Shown here: piece by piece, positions 11,260 to 22,241 of the stretch
Numbering within the stretch: position 1 is the stretch's first letter
Layout of the letters: the number at the start of each line of letters is the position of its first letter
Source of the DNA: Hypericum androsaemum
Lineage: Eukaryota; Streptophyta; Magnoliopsida; Malpighiales; Hypericaceae
NCBI GenBank assembly: GCA_963995505.1
Contig: OZ023185.1
Location: 14,395,691-14,459,690 of the forward strand
Reading direction: 5' to 3'
Length of the DNA: 64,000 nt
Notes under the pieces: generated by a model
What the model saw: the letters and a program-made list of their open reading frames with translations, nothing else
What the model was told of the DNA's origin: nothing
Databases searched by the model: none
Position numbers and translations under genes: made by a program

Positions 11260-12954
11260 ATGACGGACGGCGCGAAGTTTGCTCTTGTGAAGTTCGATGG
11301 TTCTTCGAATTTTGGGTTATGGCAAAGGCGTGTCAAAGATCTCCTCGTGCAACAAGGGATGGTCATCGCGCTCTCGGAGAAGAAGCCCGAGAAGATGGAG
11401 GAGCAAGAGTGGAAGGAGATGGGGGCCAAGGCGGTGGCGACAATTCGCTTGTACTTGGCGGATGATGTGATGTATCACGTCATGGATGAGGAGTCACCAG
11501 CTGAGGTATAGAAGAAATTGGAGGCAAGGTATATGTCTAAGTCTTTGTCGAACAAGCTTTATCTTAAGCAAAGATTGTACGGGCTCAAGATGAAGGAGGG
11601 CTTGGATTTGAGCCAACACATTAATGGTTTCAGTCAACTTGTGAGCGACTTGAGAAAAGTTGATGTGAAGTTCGAGGAAGAAGACAAGGCATTGTTGCTG
11701 CTGAATTCTTTACCTGGCTCCTACGAAAATTTGGTTACAACTTTAACTTGGGGGAAGGAGTCCCTGGTGTTGGAAGATATCATAAGTGCTCTGCTAGGGT
11801 TTCATCAAAGAAGGAAAATTGACGATGAACAAGCGGAAGGGCTAGTTGTGAGGGGTAGCCATGGTGATCGTAGTGGGGCAAAAGATAGGAAGGGATCCAA
11901 GTCGTGGTCAAGGAGGTTCAAGGGAAATTGCTTCGAGTGCGGAGAAAAAAGGCACGTGAAGAAGGATTGTCAAAAAAAAACTCGGGATCGCGAGGAAAAA
12001 GGATCAGGTTCCGTGAATGTGGCCTCACATTCGGACGGGTCAGATGGTGATCTTCTTTCTGTTTTGTCAAGTCCAAAGCATTCTAATTCCTGGATTTTGG
12101 ATAGCGCTTGCTCTTTCCACATGACGCCCAAGAGAGGGTAGTTCGACACCTACAAGTTCGTTGATTCAGGTATGGTGACTATGGGTGATGGTTCTACTTG
12201 TAGAATTGCTGGCATAGGTGATATCCGAATTAAAATGTGGGATGGTGTTGAGAGAAAATTGTGTGGGGTTAGGCATGTTCCAAAGTTGGAGAGGAATTTG
12301 ATCTCGTTAGGAGCCTTGGATTATAGTGGGTACAACTATAATGTTGTAGGCGGGCAAATGGAGGTGGAGAAGGATGCTGTGGTGGTGATGAAGGGTGAAA
12401 GGAATGCTAGAAACACTTACAGGTTAGTGGGGAACACGGTTGTAGGTGGAGTCACCTCGTTGCGTTCTGATAGAGGGGAGAAAAGCTCTTGTGTGATGGA
12501 GCAAAAGCTTGACATGAATGGTTTGAGTAGAGTTGAGATTCGCAAAGACAAAGTTAGCAAGTTTCCGCTATGGTTGTCTAAAAGGACGTGCACGTCAAAG
12601 GTGTTGGGTAAGTTTTGCATGAGGAATACGAAGCCGTTGGTAGCACCACGGGCGAATCGGGTATCTCACTCAAGGCCGAACAGTGGAGTTCGTGGCATGT
12701 CAAGGGTTCTACTTGGTAGAACAAAAGGTTGCCCTTTGTATGCTATGGCATGTAGCATTGGTATGAGGCAAGAAGGTCCAGCGGAGAAGCAGTTCGAGGT
12801 TGCAGAGCATGGGGTTGACCGAAAAATAGAGAGCGCATCTATTGGTCACAAGTTTGCTTCAGCAGGTGGACTTGCTAGTTGGAGTTCGATGGAGGTTGGA
12901 AAGAATAGGCCAAGCAAGCTCAGAAGCTCGAGCTTGGGGGCTGGCTCCAAGTGA
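11260..12954 (+). pseudogene. gag-protease frame of the gag-only element
   Basis: One frame of 565 codons, broken only by two TAG codons at 11509-11511 and 12139-12141. Both replace a conserved Trp (before KKLEARYMSKSL and before FDTYK). Order: copia gag N-terminus (FDGSSNFGLWQRRVKDLL), UBN2 region (LYLKQRLYGLKMKEG), basic linker, a CCHC zinc knuckle (CFECGEKRHVKKDC), protease start (WILDSACSFHM, with DSA at the catalytic triad) and the start of the pre-integrase region (MGDGSTCRIAGIGDI to TYRLVG). From about residue 400 onward the sequence no longer resembles copia pol and may be filler. The start at 11260 lies 27 bp from the LTR. The frame is probably non-functional in this copy. Confidence 0.85.
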
Positions 12955-13156
12955 TTGAACAAAAGGTGAAGAGAAAGTTGAGATTGTCTTATTGATGCAG
13001 TTATCTATGGTCCGAGATGGAGTCGGTGGAGTCGGATTGGTTTTGCAAGATCTCATGGTTCTTCATGGGGCGGTGTTTTGTCAAGGTGGAGTTTGTTGAA
13101 GTTCGGGTGGAGCTTCATGGTTCTTCCACGAGATGATTTCTCGCCAAGGTGGAGAT

Positions 13157-13439
13157 TGTTGGGATGGCGAGAAATAGGAAAGACTTATTTCCTATTCCTA
13201 TTCCTGTTCTGACTAGATTCTGGACTCCTAATTAGACCTAGATAGGTTACTTGTAAACAAAGGGTTTGTCTCTATATAAAGACATGTTACCCTAAGGTTT
13301 TGTATGGCTTTGTGGCTCAGAAAACTCATCAATAAAAGTTCTCTTTTCTCTCAGTGGATGTAGGCATTAGGCCGAACCACGTTATTTCTTGCGTCCGTGT
13401 TCTTTGCGCGTTTGTTCTCTAGTTGCTGAATTCCTAACA
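13157..13439 (+). repeat. 3' LTR of the gag-only copia element
   Basis: Same length as the 5' LTR (283 bp), preceded by the polypurine tract and followed by the ccaag duplication. Confidence 0.92.
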
Positions 13440-13788
13440 CCAAGTGACTAGATTTTTTCCGGTTAATAGGACCTACAACTCAATGAAGGCGCTGCCAAGA
13501 ACCATATCCAACCACTCGAGGAGCTCAAAAAACTTCTACACCCAGCTGACTTAAGCAAAAATAACGGATTTTCGAATTAGGGAGTGGCACATTATATCCC
13601 CATAACCACTATAAACAGCAAATTTAACTTGCAGACAAGATGACCTAACACGAGATTAGCAGCCACCAATACCCAAGAGAAGGCTGCAAGAATCATGAAA
13701 ACAAGCAGAACCCAGAAAAGATAGCTGCTTCCAAGAGGGACCCAGATGGTAAAGATCCAATCTTTCAAACAGTTAGGCAATGAGGGGC

Positions 13789-13810
13789 AGAGAGAGAGAG
13801 AGAGAGAGAG
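13789..13810. repeat. (AG)11 microsatellite at the DnaJ intron 1 donor
   Basis: Eleven AG units. On the gene's strand the intron opens GTCTCTCTCT, so the dinucleotide run is the donor context itself, far from the GTAAGT consensus. Confidence 0.9.
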
Positions 13811-13977
13811 ACCTCATAGGCCTCGGAGATTTGCTTGAACTTGGCCTCGGCTTGTCGCTTGCTGTTGGGGTTCTTGTCGGGACGCCACTTCATGGCGAGC
13901 TTCCTGTAAGCCTTCTTCAAGTCGTCGTCATTGGCGCCCTTGTCCACCCCCAGCACCTTGTAGTAATTCACTCCCAT

Positions 13978-14424
13978 CTCTTCCTTCCTCCCTTCTTTGT
14001 CCCCCCACTCCTCCTTGCAATTGCTCTTCTTTTAATAAACCTTGAAATTCCGAGTTGGGGTTATCCACTTAGAGCTTGGCTAAAAGTGAGTGATTACATA
14101 ACATAATCTAGATTCGAATTAATTGCTGTGTTTTTAAGTTTCGAATTCGAAATTGATTCAACTAAAATATTAGTATTATGACAATATATATTCATTGGTT
14201 CCTTCTTTTTAAGTTTTATTGAACTTTTGTTGGTCTGGATTTTATCATTTTGTGACTATTATCTGTCAACTAAGTAAGTAGTTGCTTCATATGCGAATAT
14301 TTTTAAAATAGGCAAGCTTCTGAACAATTGTCTGACTTAACCGTTTTATTTAAATCTGTCTAAAATCGCTCCCCCTGAACGATGTCGTTTTAGAGATAAA
14401 AGGCGGAGAAATGAAAAAGGATGA
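13978..14424. other. Upstream region of the DnaJ gene
   Basis: Holds the 5' flank of the minus-strand DnaJ gene; no heat-shock element array or clear TATA box stands out. It ends at the tRNA gene. Confidence 0.45.
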
Positions 14425-14496
14425 TGCGTCTGCCGGGAGTCGAACCCGGGTCTATTGCTTGGAAGGCAATTATCCTAACCGTTGGACTACAAACGC
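14425..14496 (-). tRNA. tRNA-Gly (anticodon TCC)
   Basis: The minus strand gives a 72-nt cloverleaf including the discriminator A. Acceptor GCGTTTG pairs with CAGACGC (one T-G wobble). The anticodon stem TTGCC/GGCAA encloses the loop TTCCAAG region with anticodon TCC. The T arm is CCGGG-TTCGACT-CCCGG, and the internal promoter boxes A (TAGTCCAACGG) and B (GGTTCGACTCC) are intact. There is no intron and no encoded CCA. It has all the features of a functional plant tRNA-Gly(TCC). Confidence 0.95.
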
Positions 14497-16036
14497 TGTA
14501 TGATACGACGATTCAAATTTCCTTAGATGAAAATTTTCAAATAAAGAGATTTATGTGTATTTTACCTTTTTCTGTTTTTTTTTTAGATTTTTACTTGCTT
14601 TTCAAGCACAAGAACATTCTGGTCCGCAACAAATATTCAATAAACATGTATATATGTTATATTCAAAATTGTACTTATTGAAGAAAAAAAATCATAAGTT
14701 CCTAAATTTTGATATAACGTATTAAAAAGTTCACTCCATAATTTTTAATCCATATTTTAGAAATTGATTTAATTGGTTCCTCATTCTATTTTTGGTTTAA
14801 CAATTCATGTGAAATGTCTCTTTCTCCTATCAAGTAAATAAAAGTGAAGACATTTTTTTTATAAGTAAAGTATGATTCACCATAAAAGAGTCATTCGAGA
14901 ATGACAACACCAATGGTAACAAAAATATTGCACCTTAGATATCAGATAATACCTATCAATCGCACAACAATGATAGACGATATCTGAGTACATAATCTAA
15001 AATAACACCAAAAGAATATTAAAAAGATTCGAATTTATGCCTAGCACACGCAAAACCCATCTTAACTATGAAGAAAATTGGCGAGAAAACCAAAACACTC
15101 ACCCAACTAAATCGATTGCAAACTCACATCAATAAATGAGAAAAAAATTAAAATATAATATACCTTCCAAACAAACTTCCATCAGAAAATGGAACGAATG
15201 AAGTACCCATTATGATTATGAAATTGCGATCAGATGAGGATTATATTAGAAATAAAATAAAATGTACGCCAGAATATTAAAAAATGATAAGTTAATAGAA
15301 TAACTATGAAGAGTTGATTCCATAGTGCTTAACTTCGGATTTTTTAGGAGTGGTATAAGGTATTGATGAAAAGATAATTTAAAAAATATTCATGAAATAA
15401 TATAAAAAATTCGTGGTTCTTGTCTCTACGATGGGACACGTAGTTGGCCAAGCTCAAACAAAAGACTGCTCACCACTACTTATATTTGATATTTAGTATT
15501 ACAGTGGAAGACAAAAGGTCTTTTTCCCCACACATTTGCCCACCCTATTTTTTAATGCCATTCGCTTTCCCCACTTATTATAAATATCATATCTACTCTT
15601 TATTTTAGGAAATAAATATCATATCTACTCGGAGACACAAAGTTGATGATACGAGAATCTAATTAAAAATTTGTTCTAGTTTAATTTAAAAAAATTTAAT
15701 ATAAATTTTTATTAAATAGTTAGAATTTTTTTATATTTCAAAATTATACTTGGATCGAACTTGGATTTGGTTGATGGTTATAATTTTTTCAAACTTAAGA
15801 AGTGAGTCTTTCATGACAATTAATACCGATTTGAGAATTTGATCCACGCAACACAAGCCCACGGCTGCAACTTGACGACTCGGTGGTGTATCGTGGCGAG
15901 CGGTTGACCGATACGTATTATTTCCGAATGTGATGATGGTCACGCTGTAATTAATGAAGATTGAAATCCGCGGATCGGAGTCATCGTTTTTTGTGTGGAG
16001 AAGACTGAAGCGTAATAAAAAAGGTTGTTTTTCTGT
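14497..16036. other. AT-rich intergenic DNA
   Basis: About 1.5 kb of low-GC sequence without a recognisable gene. A run of T follows the tRNA gene on its downstream side and could serve as a Pol III terminator on the minus strand only if read before 14425; none is obvious. Confidence 0.5.
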
Positions 16037-17203
16037 ATAGTGTTAAAAAAAAGTTTTTAATTAATCTGGTGTTCTCGAAAAATATTTTACCAATTTGGTG
16101 TTGCCAGAAAATGGCCATATTTCAACTTTTCCGGTTACCAGAAAATGGCAGAATTCTACTGTTTTGAGTTTGAACACGGTCAATAAATGCCGTTCTCTGG
16201 TACAAACTACAACTCCGACTGATTCGCCTCGAACTTCGTAAACGGTTTGGCTCCAACTGGAGCTTACGGTCTAAGATCTAATTAGAAGTTATCGTAGATT
16301 AAAAGAGGAATTAATCTAGTATGATCAATCGGATTTATATGCATTAATTTAAATAGGCCATATGTCCTTTTTGACGTTGCGGGCTTTGTTATTTCGTTGA
16401 TAATTATTGATGCTTCTATGACAATATCTCTGGTACTAATTGGAATTTGTTGTTCCGGTAAACGTGGTCATTAAGGACAAAGAAATTAAAAAAATAAAAT
16501 AAATTGTGTGCGGAAAAAGCTTGAGGTTCTCTTTCCTCTCTAGTTTAACTGCATTAATTTAAGAGTAAATGTGCATTGAATATTGGTAAATAAATGTGAT
16601 GTTAATTATATATATATATATATTCTTAATTAATGTCGATTCCCTTAGGCCATATTTATTTTTGGGGTTTATTTTGGCTGTTTAATGACTAATTAGACAT
16701 AACCATGTGGAATACATAATTAATTATATTCAAACGGTTCAGAAATTGTGGAATTTTTAGGGTGTATGCGCCATTAAATGGCTTCAAAATTGATGAACAC
16801 GTTTGACAAAAGTTTTGTCTTTTGGTTGATTTGTACGTTATATGTGAATGAATTCTATGTATGTTCCTCTTGAACGTTTTGTGTGTAGTGTTAACATACT
16901 GATGAGTTTCAGCGATAACCCAAATAAGCTTTGTGGATCCTAATTTCCCAAACACAAAATGCCTAATAAATTACCAGAAAATGGCAATTGGTGACCGTGG
17001 ATCGTAAATTCTAGCCGGAGCTAATGCGAGCTGCAGCTTGTACCGGAGAACGGTATTTATTGACCACGCTCAAGTTCAAAACGGTAAAATTTTGCCGTTT
17101 TCCAGTAATTAAAAATGCTGAAATATGACCTTTTTTTAACCAACACCAGATTGATAAAAAAATTTCCTAGGACATCATATTGGGAAAAGACTTTTTTTTT
17201 ACA
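16037..17203. mobile_element. Non-coding element with long inverted repeats
   Basis: The reverse complement of about 17030-17203 matches about 16037-16235 over roughly 180 bp. Shared blocks include a GGTGTTG motif, the GAAATATG(G/A)CC region, and GAGAACGG(C/T)ATTTATTGACC. The arms have diverged by many small changes. The 800-bp middle is AT-rich and non-coding, with a short TA run near 16609. Long arms suggest a MULE or foldback-type element, but I could not find a convincing target duplication, so the outer edges are approximate. Confidence 0.65.
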
Positions 17204-17215
17204 TCGGGTGGTGAA

Positions 17216-17700
17216 CTTTTTTTTAAGGGTAAACAACCGCACCTAAGTGCATATATTAAGTAGGAAAGTCGGTGAACAATAGGACGTCAAGTTCCAAAGG
17301 ACAGGAGGTGACCCAATCCTGGGGAAGAGAGCCAAGTCTACAAGCCTTGCAAATCTAATCTACTACAAGGTTTTTGCAACCTATTTACAAGATTAAAATT
17401 ACAAAGGTGCAGAGAAGAGAGTAAGGATCGAGCATCGACCACCAAAGTTTCTGATCGCCAAGGAATTTGGGGATCAGGATCAGAAATAAGCATATGAGCA
17501 ATCTTGCAATCAATTTCCACGGAAGTCGGGACCGAATTGTGGTCCGAGTTGATAAGTTCGAAAGTGGAAAGAATTGCCTGAATCTCGGCTTCCAGCGGGG
17601 AAGAAGCAGAGATAAGTGAGGCCTGACCATCAAAGAGATTGCCATCAACTGAGGCGATTCTCGCAGGATAGCTTTCTCCACACTAAAAAGCGTCGCAGTT
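17216..17700 (-). mobile_element. LINE 3' end (RNase H C-terminus and tail)
   Basis: Reading the minus strand, a frame at 17520-17338 has EIDCKIAHMLISDPDPQIPW and later LVNRLQKP. This matches in order the RNase H end of the LINE at 29131-31575 (ETDCRLAYIFLSDPHSKVPW, LINRLQNL). It continues into a 3' tail TTGTTTACCCTT followed by a run of A at about 17216. It is severely 5'-truncated, and its tail abuts the inverted-repeat element. Confidence 0.75.
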
Positions 17701-18033
17701 GAACTTCAGTGTACCAGTTACCGGGGCAACCCAAGAAGCAAGGGAAAGGACGTGTTCTTTTTTTTATACCATTATGGATGGTGTTGGATTCTACTACCTT
17801 AATTTTCAGAGTTAGACTTATACTGTACACTCGTTCCATGAAAGGTTATATTATCATACTCATTTTCTTACCTTCACGGTTTGTAATGTTTGTAAGGCCT
17901 GCATGGTAAGTTTCCATTCCATCACCATATATATATAATAATAAAATTTACCTTTCAAATATATATATATATATAAAAGGTCTACATGGTGAGTTCTTGT
18001 TCCGAAATCATATATATAATAATAATAAAATTT
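17701..18033. other. AT-rich spacer with TA microsatellites
   Basis: Contains a loosely repeated block (catcaccatatatata... and aaatcatatatataat...) with short TA runs at about 17928-17940 and 17961-17976. No gene seen. Confidence 0.5.
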
Positions 18034-18409
18034 AGGTAAATTATTCCCTTATTCTTGGTGTTTGGTCATCCTCTCCCGGGTTTCTGGATTTTCGAAAATG
18101 ATTTTACCATCCCGTATTAATTTTAGATACTGTCGAGTCTCTGGTTGACATCAGCACCTACTTTTTTATTTTTTTTCATAAAAATGACATTTATGCCCTT
18201 AAAAAAAACATATTCAAACTTTTGAACACAAAAAACGCAACAACACTAAACCCAAAAAATTAATTGAATTCTGTCGAACTGCGATTAACAAAAACAAAAA
18301 TATTTTGGTTCATCTTCTGCGCACAAATCGAAAACACCATGGAAACCTAAGGCACAAATCTAAGGCACAAACGTTTTCTGGGTTCATCTGGGTTTTCGAT
18401 TTCCATGGA

Positions 18410-18900
18410 TTATATTAATTGAACTCTAAACCAATTTATGGGTTCATCTTCTTCTTGTTGGGCTCAAGAACCCTATGGACCGCGAGCTGGAAGTCATCGG
18501 GAGAAGGCAGCCACGGCCCCCTCCGGTTAGGGTTTATCATGAACACTACAACTTCCAGCGTCGGTGTCGAGTGCCTCATCCTCCCAGCTCGTCGCCGGCG
18601 TCTGCGCTAAGCTTGTCCCGACCTCTATTTCTCTCTCTGTGGGAAACAAGACGATTCTGACAGCGGCGGCGAACAAAGTAGTGGGATCACACCTCGAGCC
18701 GGTGGCCTCTCCGGAGAAGAATGGCGATGAAGAAGAGCGCCATGGCCGAGCAGGAAAGTACCACCGCGGGCTCGGTCTTGATCTTGAGGAGAGAAAAAGC
18801 GGCAGCGCGACAGATCTCGAGCACCTTTTCTGGGTTGGTCTCGGGCTGTCTCCCCGGCCTCCTCCTCGAGTTTGTGTGAAACGGTGTCAGTCCTTCTGAT
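18410..18900 (+). other. GC-rich exon-like segment inside the MULE
   Basis: About 490 bp markedly richer in G and C than the surroundings, with overlapping plus-strand frames of 61-111 codons. None matches a family I know and no frame is favoured. It could be a captured piece of a host gene. Confidence 0.35.
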
Positions 18901-19154
18901 GTTCAGTCATGTATTTATCTTTTTTTATATAAGTAAAAAAGTATATTATTCCTCGAAAAAATTTCTAAGATACAGCCAGAATTACATCACAAAAGAACTA
19001 GATAATAATTATCAAAGTAGAGTCTACCAGATAAGAATTATGTAACGCCCCTAGAAAAAAATACTCAAGCAAAAGCCCACAACGCAATAAGCAAAACACG
19101 AAAAAAACCAGAGAGCCTACTACAACCAAAACAGGGACCGAAAATATCACAAAA

Positions 19155-20520
19155 TTATGGAGGATCGAATGACCAGGAGAGAACCAGACCACAAGCCGCG
19201 AGTTTAATCTCATGGAGGATGTGTGAAGATTCTTCCTCCCAAGAGATGCTTATAGCGATTGCGAGACGCCAAGCTTCAAGAGAAAGCTCTGCACGGAGCT
19301 CCTCGTCTTGAACTTCCATGCCATCAATGATCGAGCCAAGGCCAAGCACCAACAGTGGTTTCGCTAGAGACTTAACTGATTCCCGCAACGGAAGCTCCTT
19401 GAGGGCAGCGGCTTTTGCCGTAGGCTTCCGAACACGACAATTGGACCTAGTCGGGATTGGCACTGGCAAAAACTGAGCGCGCTTGCGAGTCTTTCTGGGG
19501 GTAAAGAGAGGCTGCAGCACAAAGTCTGAAATCCCATCATTCGAACCAGAGAGAAGCCTCGCAAACCAGGTATCCACGTCTAAAACCTCATCGACACTAA
19601 TTGAAAGAGCCTCTATATCCACATTCAAAAGTGGCCGAGGTGGGCCACGAGAGGGGCAGACCTCTACAGAGGGCACGGCACCGCCAGGACAAGCCCACGG
19701 CACATCTTCCCCAATGGGGGGGCACTACACCCTCGCCAGACCACAGCTTCGTTCCCATCCCAGGAACACCCGCATCCAATTACAACTCCCCTTCCTCGGT
19801 AAAGGCTTCCACTACCAGTTTTGCACTAGCAACTAGAACATCTGGAACCTACAAAGCCAAAATTGCAGCCAAAGGCAGCTCATATCCACCTGCCCAAAAG
19901 CACACTCCCCACCAACAGGAGTCAAAAAATCAATTCCAACCGCAGAAAAATCTGGCACATCAGAAACCTGAGCCAAAAGAGTCCGAACAGCAATGGTAGA
20001 GCTAGCATCACCCACAGCAAGCGGGATGCAGGCAGGTGCTGGAAGCACGGTTGTAGAGTCGGCCACAGGGGGCTACAAAACAGAAGAAGGGTCATGCACA
20101 TAAGACATAACAGCAGAGGGCATCGAGGCTTCCAAAATTCTGATCAAATCCTCATTGACAGCATCAACACACGGAGGCCTCGCAGCAGGTTCAACCACCA
20201 AAGCACCCAAAAAAGACGCAGGGCAACCAACAGCAGCACGCAAGAGGTTCAGCCACATTACCTTAAAGATTGACTTCAGTTCGTTAACCCAAAGTCGCGT
20301 GTCCTCGACCGAGCACAAACGGCTAGCATCATGGAGAGACTACACTGCATAGTGAAAAAGCCACTCGTCCACAAGCTCATCGGGGGACTTGGACCCGAGG
20401 GCCTCCAAGAACTCTGCAGCATGGCCCACCATGAGCTGAGGCCAAGGCGGCCCACGAGCAACGGCGCCAAGACCCGCTGTGAGATCTCTGGCCGAACAGG
20501 GGGTTTGTGCATGATTTTTG
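19155..20520 (-). pseudogene. Unidentified long reading frame inside the MULE
   Basis: One minus-strand frame can be followed for about 455 codons from near 20520 to 19155, interrupted by a few stops (for example TAG at 20075-20073). The first part reads AAEFLEALGSKSPDELVDEW, then VEDTRLWVNELKSIFKVMW. The last, uninterrupted 182 codons (19703-19155) include RKTRKRAQFLPVPIPTRS and a conserved-looking IIDGMEVQDEELRAELSLEAW. I do not recognise the family. It could be a captured host gene or an old element-encoded protein. The shared frame across all segments argues that this was once coding. Confidence 0.45.
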
Positions 20521-20885
20521 GCTTAGGATCTTGAAGGTGAGATAATGGAATGATAGGAGGTTTCCTACTTGATTTGGCATCTGGTTTGGTTGTATTATTG
20601 ATAGAAAATTTTGTCTTGTTGGATTTTTTTCCATTTGATCTTGTTCTTATTTAATGTTCTTGGTGTTTAACAGGTTGAAGAAGGTAAGTTTTTTTATTTT
20701 TTGGTTTAAGGATATTTTGGTCAGTCAATTTCAATGACAAAAATGAAAAAAAATAGTTGATGACATCAGCAAGGGATCTGAGAGTATAATAAAACCAAAT
20801 ACGGGGGATGGTAAAATTATTTTCGGAAACCCAGGGACCCCAGAGGGAAGATGACCAAATACCAGGGACAATGGATAATTTACTT

Positions 20886-22241
20886 TCCAAAAAAATATAA
20901 AGCCTGCATAATCCGACCCCTCAACGTTTTATGATTAATAATTTTTCACATAAAATTTCAACATTGCATATAAAGTTCAAATAAATTTCATACATTTCAT
21001 GCATTACACGTCAATATTAATACAAATTGCAAGCAAGATAGAATTTTGTAATATAAGCTAAATGATAAAAAAAAATAGTAACTCAAATTAAGGTCATTAT
21101 AAAAATTATGAATAAAATGGTATAGTATGGTATGGTCGAAAGTATGGTATAGAATTCAGTTATCACATATTCTACAACTAAAAGTCGATCCGTACACATA
21201 TCCTACCTTAGTTATAGTCAAAGTCAACATATCTTAGATCTACGGAGTAAAAATAGAGTCCGTCTTATGAGGTATGAGTATTTTTGTCAATCCTAAATAT
21301 GATCTACTTATCTAGGCTATCAGTTAGTTAAGAAAAATCAATTACTATTGAATTTTATTAATGAGATGACATTTCGAAGAATGTTGCTAAATTCACAATA
21401 GTGAAAAAAAAAACTCACAATCTTATCTAAGAATGAATTTTTACGTCCCCTATCGCCTGATACAGTGTTACCGAGAAAGACAGATCCATAATTACAAGAT
21501 AAATTCCGGGGCCAACAATTATTGCCATTTCGAGGACCCATTTAATGTAACCCTGTCTTTGCGGACCACGACATAGACATCTCTGTCCTATCCGCTGGTA
21601 ACTTGCACTTTTTCGAATTAACAGATTGTTTTTTTCGTGGTCCCTCCGCGTCTGAAATTGAAAATCCATACAGCTTTTCACTCTGGATGATCGTGCGTGG
21701 TGGAGATTTAATCAACTGATTTCAACCTTTTTTTTACGAAGGCAATAAGTTATTGAAGACCAACGCCGTGGTGTGCGCTTGTAGCAACTGAATTTTTAAA
21801 TCATATTTAATAAATGATAAAATTCTTTAACAAATATTTAATATCTATGTATTTTTAATGCGTTGAATAAAAAAATTTTGGTTAAACATCTAACACTTAT
21901 CTAGAATTTGCTTAGGAAGTCAAATTACATGAAAACGATGGGCATTCCATTATAGGGAAAGGACAAGATGTGGTGGACCTCTAGAAAGTGATGCATCCTT
22001 CTCCAACTATAGCTACGGTCGACTTCAAGAATACTATTCAGGATGTTGAGTTCAAATATTACGAATTTAAAAAATAATATTAGAAAATAAAGTTTCAGAA
22101 TAGGGTTTCATAATACAACTCTAAAATTAGAATTTAAAAAATGGGTAGAATTCGGCTTAAAAATTTGGTACATGGCTATATATTTTTTTCTCTGATGGTG
22201 CAGCATTAATATATTAAATCTAAACCATAGAACCTTATAAG
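20886..22241. other. AT-rich spacer with a degenerate dispersed repeat
   Basis: No gene. About 21110-21300 resembles, on the opposite strand, the repeat at 41255-41880: both share tgttgactttgact followed by a gtaggatatg block. This marks two old copies of one dispersed family. Confidence 0.5.

Larger units (their letters stand above)
10950..13439 (+). mobile_element. Non-autonomous gag-only copia element (TR-GAG-like)
   Basis: A complete element sits in DnaJ intron 1, antisense to that gene. It has two 283-bp LTRs (TG...CA), a primer site just inside the left LTR matching initiator tRNA-Met (tggtatcaagagc), and a purine tract aaggtggagat just before the right LTR. The 5-bp duplication ccaag flanks it (10945-10949 and 13440-13444). 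I count four differences between the LTRs, so the insertion is young. The 1.9-kb interior holds gag and part of the protease but no integrase or reverse transcriptase. It must depend on a full copia element for movement. The layout fits the class described as TR-GAG. Confidence 0.93.
8739..13977 (-). pseudogene. Type II DnaJ/Hsp40 gene, apparently inactivated
   Basis: Three exons on the minus strand: 13977-13813 (J domain), 10837-10278 (Gly/Phe region and start of the C-terminal domain), 9177-8739 (C-terminal substrate-binding domain). They splice at GT-AG sites and sum to 1164 bp, exactly 388 codons, so the frame is otherwise intact. It belongs to the cytosolic DNAJB1/B4/B13-like family, which delivers clients to Hsp70. 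Three defects: the J-domain HPD motif reads RPD (MKWRPDKNP, residues 31-37); codon 203, normally Gln after SMH, is TAA (10396-10394), cutting the product to 202 aa without the client-binding domain; and exon 2 holds a 123-bp tandem duplication. Intron 1 (10838-13812) contains a 2.5-kb retrotransposon. Exon 3 is well kept. A short J/GF protein could still be made, but RPD should not stimulate Hsp70. The calls are direct; loss of function is inferred. Confidence 0.88.
18034..20885. mobile_element. MULE-like element with about 190-bp inverted repeats
   Basis: The left end reads GTAAATTATTCCC, then GTGTTTGGTCATCCTCTCC. The reverse complement of the right end reads GTAAATTATCCATTG, then GTATTTGGTCATCTTCCC. 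The match continues through TTTTACCATCCC and TGACATCAGC-type blocks for about 190 bp. No transposase is visible. The interior holds two GC-rich blocks unlike the flanks (18410-18900 and 19155-20520). Long arms with a foreign-looking interior resemble a Pack-MULE. I found no clean 9-bp target duplication. Confidence 0.7.
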
